Shown here: piece after piece, positions 1 through 7,134 of the stretch
How positions within the stretch are numbered: position 1 is the stretch's first letter
Layout: the number at the start of each line of letters is the position of its first letter
The notes under the pieces: generated by a model
Databases searched by the model: none
Told to the model about the DNA's origin: nothing
What the model saw: only the letters and a program-made list of their open reading frames with translations
From: JAIPIY01 sp964489785
Lineage (GTDB): Bacteria; Patescibacteriota; Minisyncoccia; Phycocordibacterales; UBA1006
Reading direction: 5' to 3'
Assembly (NCBI GenBank): GCA_964489785.1
Contig: CAZAZY010000008.1
Location: forward strand, 1 to 27,516
DNA: 27,516 nt
Position numbers and translations under genes: made by a program

Positions 1-70
1 GTAAGATCAGTGACAAGGCATAAGTCGTAACAAGGCACGGGTAGCGGAATCTGTTCGTGGATCTCATCAA
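1..70 (+). rRNA. rrs: 16S ribosomal RNA, 3' end (partial)
   Basis: The universal AAGTCGTAACAAGG segment lies near the start of the window and is followed by helix 45. The stem is CACGGGTAG (36-44) with CTGTTCGTG (51-59), closing a loop that contains the GGAA dimethylation site. The conserved GGATC follows at 59-63. Canonical 16S then reads ACCTCC, but here it reads TCATCAAATG, so the anti-Shine-Dalgarno core is absent. The exact mature 3' end cannot be fixed from sequence; about 68-75 is expected by alignment. The rest of the gene lies before the window. No 23S or 5S gene follows. Confidence 0.93.
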
Positions 71-72
71 AT

Positions 73-347
73 GAACCAACGTTTTTTATCCCATGTGGGT
101 AAAAAGCTAACTGGTCGATTTCGATCCTTTCGAAAAACGATAACTCTAGTTTTCAAATATGAGCCCGCTTTATTCTGCTTTGGCAGGATAATAGCGGGAC
201 GAGTTCCCACACTAACTTGGGTTACAATTAGTAAAAATCCATTTGTGCAGTGTGTACACATGTGCAAATGGTAAGGCGGGACAAAAGAAGAAGTTCTTAA
301 TGTCTTTCTCTTATGATTTGGTTATTACAGATTTTACAAAAAAAATC
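73..347 (+). other. structured 16S rRNA 3' trailer, no gene
   Basis: No credible protein or 23S rRNA is seen here. The stretch is rich in hairpins: a small one at 87-102, a long one at 164-198 (CCCGCT pairs with AGCGGG and the inner arms continue), and one at 239-271 (CCATTTG with CAAATGG around a TGTGTACACA palindrome). This fits a processed rRNA trailer. Two overlapping antiparallel ORFs of 66-67 codons exist but match nothing I recognise and lie on the hairpins. Confidence 0.55.
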
Positions 348-376
348 AAAAAAGCTTCCTAAATGGGAGCTTTTTT
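348..376 (+). terminator. intrinsic terminator after the 16S transcript
   Basis: AAAAAAGCTTCC (348-359) pairs with GGGAGCTTTTTT (365-376), a 12-bp stem with one G-T wobble and a 5-nt loop, ending in six T. It separates the rRNA trailer from pth. Confidence 0.8.
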
Positions 377-384
377 GGTATGCT

Positions 385-390
385 GATAAT
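385..390 (+). promoter_or_regulatory. -10 box of pth, leaderless arrangement
   Basis: GATAAT ends 5 nt before the pth ATG at 396. With the usual 6-8 nt between -10 box and start site, transcription should begin at or next to the A of ATG. No Shine-Dalgarno could fit. Confidence 0.6.
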
Positions 391-395
391 ACGTT

Positions 396-959
396 ATGCA
401 CTGTATTATCGCTTTGGGAAATCCAGGAAAACAATATGAAAAAACTCCACACAATATTGCGTGGATGATTTTTGATGTATTATTTCCAGATGCAGAATGG
501 AAGAAAAATGATTATGCAAATGCTATGTTGGCTGTGGTTTCTGTGTCAGGATATTCTGACCCTGTGTTGTTGGTAAAACCTTTGACGTTTATGAATCTGT
601 CAGGGTCGGTAATACCATTTCTGGCACGTGAATATGGGGTCCACAATGATTCGTGTATCGTGATGCACGATGATTTGGATGTTCTCTTCGGGAAGACAAA
701 AATCGCCTATGGGCGGGGCCATGCAGGGCACAATGGGGTATTGTCTATCGCACAGCATTTTGATACAAAAGATTTCTTGCGATTGCGTATAGGTGTAGCA
801 AAACAATTAGAAACAGGGGATATTATAAAACCAAATGTATTGGGGTTATTTTCAAAAGAAGATATTGAATCTATTCAAAATGAATCTGTTGTTATTCATG
901 ATATTCTAAAAACAATCTTGTCCGAAGGAAAAGATGTTGCAATGAATAAGTTTAACTAG
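396..959 (+). CDS. pth: peptidyl-tRNA hydrolase
   Basis: This enzyme hydrolyses the ester bond of peptidyl-tRNA released from stalled ribosomes, recycling tRNA in the cytoplasm. The 187-residue product has the usual family length and motifs: GNPG at 8-11, the T-P-H-N segment with catalytic His19, KPLTFMNLSG with the conserved Asn, HDDLD with the catalytic Asp, and GHNG with the second conserved Asn. The family usually has T-R-H-N, so the Pro before His is a small deviation. The start follows a -10 box by 5 nt, and no Shine-Dalgarno is present. It is monocistronic, between the rRNA terminator and a bidirectional terminator shared with convergent rpsA. Confidence 0.95.
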   Translation: MHCIIALGNPGKQYEKTPHNIAWMIFDVLFPDAEWKKNDYANAMLAVVSVSGYSDPVLLVKPLTFMNLSGSVIPFLAREYGVHNDSCIVMHDDLDVLFGKTKIAYGRGHAGHNGVLSIAQHFDTKDFLRLRIGVAKQLETGDIIKPNVLGLFSKEDIESIQNESVVIHDILKTILSEGKDVAMNKFN

Positions 960-1023
960 GTGAATTTTTTCCTCCTCTTGTGAAAAAAAAGGGGGGGCAA
1001 GGTGGGGTTATTCTTGCTGTAAT

Positions 1024-1049
1024 AAAAACCGCCCAAATGGGCGGTTTTT
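1024..1049. terminator. bidirectional terminator between pth and rpsA
   Basis: AAAAACCGCCC (1024-1034) pairs perfectly with GGGCGGTTTTT (1039-1049) around a 4-nt loop. T-runs are present on both strands, so it can serve both convergent genes. Confidence 0.9.
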
Positions 1050-1068
1050 ATGTGTATCTATAAGAAGA

Positions 1069-2154
1069 TTATTTCTTTGTTCCAGTAAATGACAATGTCA
1101 TTCTTTGGTCTTTTGGTTCAAATAATGTAATTTTGAATGGATATGTTTTTCCTAATTCAAGATTTTCTCGTAGTTTTTCTTCTGTACCAAATTCAGAAAC
1201 ATGTACCAATCCTGATACTCCTTCTTGGATGGAAGCCAATGCACCATGTTTGTTGAATTTAATGATAACTCCTGATATTTCGTCTCCTTTTTTGAAAGAG
1301 TTTTCTGCCAATTTCCAAGGATTTGGTTTCAAAGCCTTGATAGATAATGAAATCTTGTTGTCTTTGATTTCAATAACTTTTGCTTTTACTACCTGACCTA
1401 CTTTGTAGAAATCACGTGGATGTTCTACCAGACCCCAATCAATTTCAGAAATGTGTACTAATCCTTCTAGGCCTTCTTGAAGTTTCAAGAATACTCCAAA
1501 ATCAACAACACCGGTTACTTCACATTCTAGTTCGTTACCCAGTTCGTATTTTGTAAGAAGAGTATTTTTTGTTTCTTGTTCTGGACCTTTTTCAGAGAAG
1601 ATCAATTTTCCTTCTTTTGGATTTGCAGAAATAATAGTCAAAGTCATTTGAGTATCAACCAATTTCTTTAATTCTCGCAAAATAGCATCTTTGTCTCCAT
1701 CTTCTACCCTAGGATAGTTTTCTTGTTTCAGCTGAGAAGCAGGCAAGAAACCTGAGATACCTTGCCATTCTAACATAAGACCACCTTTGTTCGCTTCTTT
1801 TACGGTTAATGCAAAAGGAGTTTTTTCTCGGATAGCTTTGTCAGCTTCACCCCACAATAATGCTTGGCGAGCTTCTTTCAAAGACAATTCAACGTAACCA
1901 TCATGGTTTTCTACTTCGACGATTTTTGCTTTGATAACATCACCGATATTTGCATTTCGCAAGATATCACGTGCGTTAATGTATTCACGTCCATAGATAA
2001 TACCTGTTCCATAAGGAGCAAGGTTAATATAGACTTCCATAGAGCCAATTTTGATAATTGGACCTTCTACGATTTGTTCTACCTGCAATGGTCGATGATC
2101 ATTTGCAGTCAATAAATTCTGCATTGGATGATCGATTGTTTGTTCTGTGTTCAT
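1069..2154 (-). CDS. rpsA: 30S ribosomal protein S1, four S1 domains
   Basis: S1 binds single-stranded A/U-rich mRNA on the 30S platform and helps initiation on structured leaders. The 361-residue product has four OB-fold S1 repeats at roughly residues 25-95, 105-185, 200-272 and 285-358. The third and fourth are the most canonical (G-V-F-L, G-L-V-H-I-S-E and G-L-V-H-V-S-E motifs). E. coli S1 has six repeats in about 557 residues; four is common in small genomes. No Shine-Dalgarno precedes ATG (TTATTGAAAAT). The gene has a near-consensus promoter and a leader of about 110 nt with a terminator-like hairpin, so autogenous or attenuation control is plausible. S1 is of special interest here because the 16S lacks an anti-Shine-Dalgarno. 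Confidence 0.93.
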   Translation of the reverse strand: MNTEQTIDHPMQNLLTANDHRPLQVEQIVEGPIIKIGSMEVYINLAPYGTGIIYGREYINARDILRNANIGDVIKAKIVEVENHDGYVELSLKEARQALLWGEADKAIREKTPFALTVKEANKGGLMLEWQGISGFLPASQLKQENYPRVEDGDKDAILRELKKLVDTQMTLTIISANPKEGKLIFSEKGPEQETKNTLLTKYELGNELECEVTGVVDFGVFLKLQEGLEGLVHISEIDWGLVEHPRDFYKVGQVVKAKVIEIKDNKISLSIKALKPNPWKLAENSFKKGDEISGVIIKFNKHGALASIQEGVSGLVHVSEFGTEEKLRENLELGKTYPFKITLFEPKDQRMTLSFTGTKK

Positions 2155-2163
2155 ATTTTCAAT

Positions 2164-2197
2164 AAAAAAACCGCATTCATGATATACATGAAAGCGG
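2164..2197 (-). terminator. terminator-like hairpin in the rpsA leader
   Basis: CCGCATTCATG (2171-2181) pairs with CATGAAAGCGG (2187-2197), 11 positions with one A-A mismatch and a 5-nt loop. On the minus strand it is followed by seven T (2170-2164). It lies between the only good rpsA promoter (2273-2301) and the rpsA ATG, so it would terminate the rpsA transcript unless antiterminated. Confidence 0.65.
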
Positions 2198-2272
2198 AAT
2201 CGTTTTTATGGTCTTTTCGTTCGCACATTTCACAAAAAGGGTTACATAAAAACTTTCCCTAGTAATGCCTGT

Positions 2273-2301
2273 ACTATACCTGATTTTTTGTTATTTTGCA
2301 A
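2273..2301 (-). promoter_or_regulatory. rpsA promoter
   Basis: Read on the minus strand: TTGCAA (2296-2301), 17-nt spacer, TATAGT (2273-2278). The predicted start near 2266 gives a leader of about 112 nt. Confidence 0.7.
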
Positions 2302-2416
2302 GGGTTAGTTAGACAATGGGAAGACATTGGGATAAAGAGATACCTTGGCGATTATTATCTTACTTTTTTATATCAGATATTTATAAAATGACCAATTAAA
2401 GAATTGTTTATTTTTA

Positions 2417-2671
2417 TTAATCGTATTTAAATTTAATATAAACTTGAATTCCAGAAATAATAGTTGCAAATCCATTGGTGATTATTAATGGATAATTTAT
2501 AATTAAGAAACCATAAATTGTCCAAAATAACATACTAGAAAAGAAAATTACAAGCATAGCAGTGGAGATACCTTTAACGGATTTTGTCTTTAGGGACATC
2601 TTAATTTGTGGAATCATGGTAATTGCAACAAGAATTCCTGCTAGATATCCAATTATTTCTGTAATTATCAT
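2417..2671 (-). CDS. SemiSWEET / PQ-loop small sugar transporter
   Basis: The 84-residue membrane protein has three predicted helices (about 5-23, 37-57 and 62-80). The P-Q pair at residues 21-22, in the context M-I-P-Q-I, is the signature of the PQ-loop/MtN3 family. Bacterial SemiSWEETs are half-transporters of about 85-100 residues that dimerise to move sugars across the inner membrane; the substrate cannot be read here. Its ATG is 9 nt downstream of a TATAAT (2681-2686, minus strand), so its mRNA is probably near-leaderless. Its 3' side opens onto the rpsA promoter region, and I see no strong terminator there. Confidence 0.85.
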   Translation of the reverse strand: MIITEIIGYLAGILVAITMIPQIKMSLKTKSVKGISTAMLVIFFSSMLFWTIYGFLIINYPLIITNGFATIISGIQVYIKFKYD

Positions 2672-2737
2672 AATTATTAAATTATATATAATGATTTCGA
2701 TTAAGGAAAGTGTATGGCAAAAATCTTTAGAATGTAT

Positions 2738-2789
2738 AAAAAAATCCTCTGATTTCGTAGGCTTTTTAGAGCGCTTGAAATCAGAGGAT
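2738..2789 (-). terminator. terminator of the barrel-like secreted protein gene
   Basis: ATCCTCTGATTTC (2744-2756) pairs perfectly over 13 bp with GAAATCAGAGGAT (2777-2789). On the minus strand a run of T follows (2743-2738). Confidence 0.85.
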
Positions 2790-2803
2790 GCTTGTGGGGC
2801 TGT

Positions 2804-3400
2804 TTAGAACATTCCCCGAATGCCGACCAGAAAACCAGGTTGATTACCCTCGATGTTCCATCCCGATGTAGCATGAATCATCAATTTTGAAATAGGTGTT
2901 ACCTGTAATCGTAAACCGGCTACAACACCAGCCTGAACATGGATACCCAATCCAAAATGTTGAATAGGATGGTAGGTCACATACCCCAGATACCAGTATC
3001 CGGATCCTCCGTATTCAAAGGAGACCAGCGACTGCACACGCCCTTTCCAACTTTTGTTCGGGTTGTACTGGGTGAATACATAAGCCATTCCTCGGAATGG
3101 TAGGTCATACACCTCCAAACCAAATCCGATACCAGTCTCGATGATGGTATTCTCATTAGGAACAAACGTGTAGTTTGGCCCAACAATAATTTCACCCCAT
3201 GTTTGCCCAATAAGAGCGAATTCGAACATGCCGAAATTACTCTTCGAACTGAAAGTGTGTGACCCAAAGAAGAAACCAGATGGTTTTACTTCGGAAAAGG
3301 AAATCGCATTTTGTTGTTCTGTGGTAAAGACCGAACTTTGTGCGTTGGTGACAGACACCATTAAGATATTCATTAGGAAAAGTGCAATGATTTTTTTCAT
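2804..3400 (-). CDS. secreted protein, outer-membrane barrel-like, unknown role
   Basis: I chose the ATG at 3400, giving 198 residues, because it starts a clean signal peptide (M-K-K-I-I-A-L-F, then V-T-N-A-Q) and follows a promoter by a plausible distance; an upstream ATG at 3472 overlaps that promoter. The mature part alternates hydrophobic and polar residues, is rich in Gly and aromatics, and ends in Phe. Those traits resemble 8-strand outer-membrane beta-barrels, especially of Bacteroidota. That is odd for a CPR cell, which is expected to have a single membrane. By eye the gene is richer in GC than gyrA nearby. It has its own strong promoter and terminator. No specific family is recognised; transfer from a didermal partner or host is possible. 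Confidence 0.7.
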   Translation of the reverse strand: MKKIIALFLMNILMVSVTNAQSSVFTTEQQNAISFSEVKPSGFFFGSHTFSSKSNFGMFEFALIGQTWGEIIVGPNYTFVPNENTIIETGIGFGLEVYDLPFRGMAYVFTQYNPNKSWKGRVQSLVSFEYGGSGYWYLGYVTYHPIQHFGLGIHVQAGVVAGLRLQVTPISKLMIHATSGWNIEGNQPGFLVGIRGMF

Positions 3401-3443
3401 CAGTGTGATTTTTGTGAGTTTCGTGGAAAAAAGCCTTGAAAAT

Positions 3444-3472
3444 ATATTAGCATATTTACATATATTTGTCAA
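3444..3472 (-). promoter_or_regulatory. strong sigma70-type promoter, sister of the one at 14985-15013
   Basis: Minus strand: TTGACA (3467-3472), 17-nt spacer ending TGC (extended -10), TAATAT (3444-3449). The whole element is almost identical to the promoter at 14985-15013. Confidence 0.85.
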
Positions 3473-3510
3473 ACAATGGAAAAAAGTTTTTATTCAAATT
3501 ATTTTTCTGC

Positions 3511-3516
3511 TATACT
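3511..3516 (+). promoter_or_regulatory. extended -10 of the metallo-beta-lactamase-fold gene
   Basis: TGC then TATACT, ending 9 nt before the ATG at 3526. The predicted start site is within about 3 nt of the codon. Confidence 0.65.
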
Positions 3517-3525
3517 GTTACACAT

Positions 3526-4149
3526 ATGATAATTACATACCATGGAAAACAATTTATTCGCATGCAACTAGGTGATCTGATTGTTGCATTAAACCCTCAT
3601 GCAGAATCTGCAACAAAAGGTGCAAAGCCAACTAGATTTGGTGCCGATGTTGCTATTTGTTCAATGGTGCATCCAGAATTTCATGCTGTTGATACTGTTG
3701 CATATGGCGACAAGGTTCCTTTTGTTATCGATGGACCCGGCAGTTACGAAGTTCGCGGTATGACCGTTCAGGGTAAATTGACCCCAGTACACAAAGACAA
3801 CGAAACCTATATGAACACCGTATATTTCTTTACGTTTGATGATATGGAAATTTGTGTATTGGGTCATTTATCTACACCACAATTATCTACCGAAGTTCGC
3901 GAAGCTATTGGCGATGTGGATGTTCTTGTTCTTTCTTTGAACGAATCAGGATTGAACCCACATGAAGCCCATAAACTGGCTTTGTCTTTTGAACCAAAAA
4001 TTATTTTACCGGTGGATTATACAGAAAAGACATTGCAAATGTTCCTGAAAGAAGCAGGATCAACAGATGTTTCTCCGGTAGAAAAAATTACTCTCAAGAA
4101 AAAAGATTGTATAGGAAAGAACGCTGAAATTATTGTAATACAGCCATAA
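3526..4149 (+). CDS. metallo-beta-lactamase-fold protein with degenerate metal site
   Basis: The ATG at 3526 gives 207 residues and is preferred over one at 3466, because a -10 box lies between them and the fold begins at M-I-I-T-Y-H-G. The pattern matches the UlaG-like Lactamase_B_3 group: an early ADV segment, the G-P-G-S-Y-E-V turn, a C-V-L-G-H-L segment and a final P-V-D-Y. The HxHxDH zinc motif is replaced by S-M-V-H-P-E-F-H, the usual L-G-D ligand segment reads L-G-H, and the last H-Y reads D-Y, so catalysis is doubtful. It sits 4 nt upstream of a small membrane protein, with gyrA next. Role unknown. Confidence 0.8.
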   Translation: MIITYHGKQFIRMQLGDLIVALNPHAESATKGAKPTRFGADVAICSMVHPEFHAVDTVAYGDKVPFVIDGPGSYEVRGMTVQGKLTPVHKDNETYMNTVYFFTFDDMEICVLGHLSTPQLSTEVREAIGDVDVLVLSLNESGLNPHEAHKLALSFEPKIILPVDYTEKTLQMFLKEAGSTDVSPVEKITLKKKDCIGKNAEIIVIQP

Positions 4150-4153
4150 TAAT

Positions 4154-4561
4154 ATGATTTCTTGGTTTGCAAATATTCGTAATAAACCAGCACATCTTCG
4201 GCAGCAAATCGTCTTTTGGATTGCACTGGCTATCACTGTGTGTATTTTTCTGGTGTGGGGAATTGCAAAATTCCGTATACTGAGTCACAAAGTAGAAGAA
4301 TCCAGATCTGATAACGTAGAAAAACCCGCATCTCCATTTGCGGTGTTTGGTAAATCTTTGAAAAATATTTTCAAAGAAACAGATGTGCCTCCAGAAGAAA
4401 ATATGGAGGCTGAATTTGTACCGGCAGAAACACAAATAGAAAGTAGTCTTTACACACCAGAAATGCAATTGGAAGAAGATTTGCAATCAATGTATTATGT
4501 GCCGACAGAATCATTAGATATACCAGAAGACAGTATTGATTTTCGTGGTGAAAATGAATAA
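4154..4561 (+). CDS. small single-pass membrane protein, unknown
   Basis: The 135-residue product has a basic N-terminus (R-N-K-P-A-H-L-R), one transmembrane helix at about residues 19-41, and a long acidic tail rich in Glu, Pro and Ser that looks disordered. The charge pattern predicts a cytoplasmic N-terminus and an outside tail. It starts 4 nt after the stop of the metallo-beta-lactamase-fold gene and has no Shine-Dalgarno, so it is very likely co-transcribed. I do not recognise a family. Confidence 0.75.
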   Translation: MISWFANIRNKPAHLRQQIVFWIALAITVCIFLVWGIAKFRILSHKVEESRSDNVEKPASPFAVFGKSLKNIFKETDVPPEENMEAEFVPAETQIESSLYTPEMQLEEDLQSMYYVPTESLDIPEDSIDFRGENE

Positions 4562-4590
4562 AAAGCTTTCTGTCTATGGGTAAAGTGTGC

Positions 4591-4596
4591 TATAAT
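4591..4596 (+). promoter_or_regulatory. extended -10 of gyrA
   Basis: TGC then TATAAT. The start site should be near 4603, giving a leader of about 17 nt with no Shine-Dalgarno. Confidence 0.75.
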
Positions 4597-4619
4597 ATAC
4601 GCATAAATCTAAATCATAT

Positions 4620-7085
4620 ATGGTAAAAAAAGAAGACAAATCACATAACGAAGAACCTGCAGTACATCAAGGGGTAATCTCTATTGATGTTACCGATGAA
4701 ATGAAAGAATCTTACCTGGCATATTCGATGTCGGTTATTGTTTCGCGTGCGTTGCCTGATGTTCGTGATGGATTGAAACCTGTACACCGACGTATTTTGT
4801 ACGCAATGCATGAAATGGGATTGTCTCATTCTTCACGATTCAAAAAATCCGCAGCAGTAGTCGGAGACGTGTTGGGAAAATATCACCCTCATGGTGATTC
4901 GTCTGTATACGATGCTATGGTAAAAATGACTCAGGATTTCGTAATGCGATATCCTATGGTTGTTGGTCAAGGAAACTTTGGTTCTATCGATGGTGATTCT
5001 CAGGCTGCGATGCGTTATACCGAAGCAAAAATGTCTCGTTTCGCTTCTGAAATGTTGCGCGATATTGATAAAGAAACTGTTGATTGGACACCCAGCTATG
5101 ATGGTTCTCGAAAAGAACCTCGTGTATTGCCAGCCGGTGCACCAAACCTGTTGGTAAATGGAACAACCGGTATCGCGGTAGGTATGGCGACAAATATTCC
5201 TCCGCACAACTTGCGAGAAATTATTTCTGCAACAACACATTTGATTCAAAATCCAGATGCTACAAATGATGATCTTTTGACCTATGTAAAAGGTCCAGAT
5301 TTTCCTACGGGTGCAATTATCTTTGGAGAAAAAGACATGCGTCAAGCATATGCAACAGGACGTGGTGGCGTAGTATGTCGTGGAGAAATAGATGCACAAG
5401 AACAAAAAAATGGTTCACATCATTTGATTATTACTTCGATTCCTTATCGTGTAAACAAAGCAAATCTTATTATGAAGATTGCTGAATTGGTACAAGAAAA
5501 GAAATTAGAAGGTATCAAACAGCTACGTGACGAATCAACAAGAGATATTCGTATTGTTATCGAATTAAAAAATGGTGTTACTCCACAACGTGTTATTAAT
5601 CATTTATATAAATATACAGAACTACAGTCATCATTCCATTTCAACATGGTTGCGTTGGTGGACGGTGTTCCTCAGACATTATCACTACGAGACATTCTTT
5701 CAGAATTTATTTTACACCGAGAAGTAGTCGTACGACGTCGATCAGAATTTGATCTACGAAAAGCAGAAGAGCGAGCACATATCCTAGAAGGTCTTACAAA
5801 GGCATTGGATAATATTGATGCTGTTATTAAAACGATCAAGGCTTCAAAAGATACCGCAGAAGCAAAAGTAAATTTGATGAAGCAATTCAAATTCAGCGAT
5901 CTTCAAGCGCAGGCAATTTTGGATATGCGTTTGCAAAAACTTGCTGGTTTGGAAAGAAAAGCTTTGGAAGACGAACTCAAAGAAAAGAAGAAAATAATCA
6001 AAGAGCTACAAGAATTATTAGCAAGCGTCAAAAAAATGCGTGCTTTGATTACAACAGAATTAGAATTCATTGCAGAAACATATGGCGATGACCGAAAAAC
6101 TCGTGTGATAAAAAAAGGTGCATTGTCTATTTCAGACGAAGATTTAGTTCCTGTAATCGAATCTGTGTTGGTGTTCACTCGTGGTGGATATGTAAAACGA
6201 ACAAATCCAGATGAATACAAACGTCAAAACCGTGGTGGTGTTGGTGTGATTGATTTGGACACCAAAGAAGAAGACGTAGTAACGCATTTGGTTACCACAA
6301 ATACTCATGCCGATGTGCTCTTTTTCTCTGATGCTGGAAAGGCATATCAAATCAAAATGTACGAACTACCAGAAGGAAAACGAGCGACAAAAGGTAAATC
6401 AATTATGAACCATCTTAGTCTGTCTGGTAATGAACATGTAACATCTATTTTACCTATTGAAAAAGATGCAGGATACGATACCTTTTCTCTTTTGTTTGTA
6501 ACAAAACAAGGAACGATGAAAAAAGTTTCTGCAGAACAATTTAAAACAGTACGTGCAAATGGATTGATTGCAATTAATCTTGATGCTGGTGATGAATTGT
6601 TTGCAGTATTGCGCGTGAAAAAAGGTGACGACGTTATCGTCGCAACTGCAAAAGGTCAATCTATTCGATTCCCAGAATCTGATATTCGTCTTATGGGACG
6701 TACAGCTGGTGGGGTGCGTGGAATGAAATTAGGTAAGGGAGATAAAATAATCGGTAGCGGTGTTATTCCAAAAGAAGATAATGAAAAAGAATTTCTTGTC
6801 GTGTCTGAAAACGGTTATGGAAAACGAACTGCTGTATCTGAATACAAACAACAAAAACGAGGAGGATCAGGAATCAAAACTGCTCAGGTAACTGCAAAAA
6901 CTGGCCAATTGGTAACAGCACATGTGGTTGGAAAAGAAGACGAAGAATTGATTGCTGTTTCTCAAAAAGGGCAGGTGATTCGAATTGGAAAAGAAGATAT
7001 TTCTGTTATTGGACGACAAACACAGGGTGTTCGTATTATGAAACTTCGTGCAGAAGACAATGTTGCATCAGCGACTATTCTTTAA
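4620..7085 (+). CDS. gyrA: DNA gyrase subunit A
   Basis: GyrA is the DNA-cleaving subunit of gyrase; it breaks and rejoins both strands so that GyrB-driven passage introduces negative supercoils. The 821 residues contain the winged-helix/tower breakage-reunion domain (about 20-500) with catalytic Tyr133 in A-A-M-R-Y-T-E, then the C-terminal beta-pinwheel (about 515-815). The quinolone-determining region reads H-P-H-G-D-S-S-V-Y-D (residues 89-98), with Ser and Asp at the positions of E. coli Ser83 and Asp87, as in sensitive enzymes. The GyrA-box is degenerate: Q-N-R-G-G-V-G near residue 535, with a second Q-K-R-G-G-S-G near 743. ParC is the alternative, but the box and length favour GyrA. gyrB is not in the window. 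Confidence 0.95.
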   Translation: MVKKEDKSHNEEPAVHQGVISIDVTDEMKESYLAYSMSVIVSRALPDVRDGLKPVHRRILYAMHEMGLSHSSRFKKSAAVVGDVLGKYHPHGDSSVYDAMVKMTQDFVMRYPMVVGQGNFGSIDGDSQAAMRYTEAKMSRFASEMLRDIDKETVDWTPSYDGSRKEPRVLPAGAPNLLVNGTTGIAVGMATNIPPHNLREIISATTHLIQNPDATNDDLLTYVKGPDFPTGAIIFGEKDMRQAYATGRGGVVCRGEIDAQEQKNGSHHLIITSIPYRVNKANLIMKIAELVQEKKLEGIKQLRDESTRDIRIVIELKNGVTPQRVINHLYKYTELQSSFHFNMVALVDGVPQTLSLRDILSEFILHREVVVRRRSEFDLRKAEERAHILEGLTKALDNIDAVIKTIKASKDTAEAKVNLMKQFKFSDLQAQAILDMRLQKLAGLERKALEDELKEKKKIIKELQELLASVKKMRALITTELEFIAETYGDDRKTRVIKKGALSISDEDLVPVIESVLVFTRGGYVKRTNPDEYKRQNRGGVGVIDLDTKEEDVVTHLVTTNTHADVLFFSDAGKAYQIKMYELPEGKRATKGKSIMNHLSLSGNEHVTSILPIEKDAGYDTFSLLFVTKQGTMKKVSAEQFKTVRANGLIAINLDAGDELFAVLRVKKGDDVIVATAKGQSIRFPESDIRLMGRTAGGVRGMKLGKGDKIIGSGVIPKEDNEKEFLVVSENGYGKRTAVSEYKQQKRGGSGIKTAQVTAKTGQLVTAHVVGKEDEELIAVSQKGQVIRIGKEDISVIGRQTQGVRIMKLRAEDNVASATIL

Positions 7086-7119
7086 TAATGAAACGTGCGT
7101 GGTGCGTATTCGTGGTTAA

Positions 7120-7125
7120 TAATAT
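7120..7125 (+). promoter_or_regulatory. -10 box of the DUF5667-like gene
   Basis: TAATAT ends 9 nt before the ATG at 7135; near-leaderless spacing. The -35 is weak. Confidence 0.45.
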
Positions 7126-7134
7126 TTTCATCAT

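Noticed and set aside
67..274. Two antiparallel ORFs of 66-67 codons after the 16S gene
   Set aside because: They mirror each other on the two strands, lie on rRNA-trailer hairpins, match no family I know, and start inside or right at the 16S end.
3228..3575. Plus-strand ORF across the promoter region before the metallo-beta-lactamase-fold gene
   Set aside because: It is antisense to the signal peptide of the barrel-like protein and covers both divergent promoters.
5903..6220. Antisense ORFs inside gyrA and other long genes
   Set aside because: They are shadows of strong coding frames, with no start signals or recognisable families.
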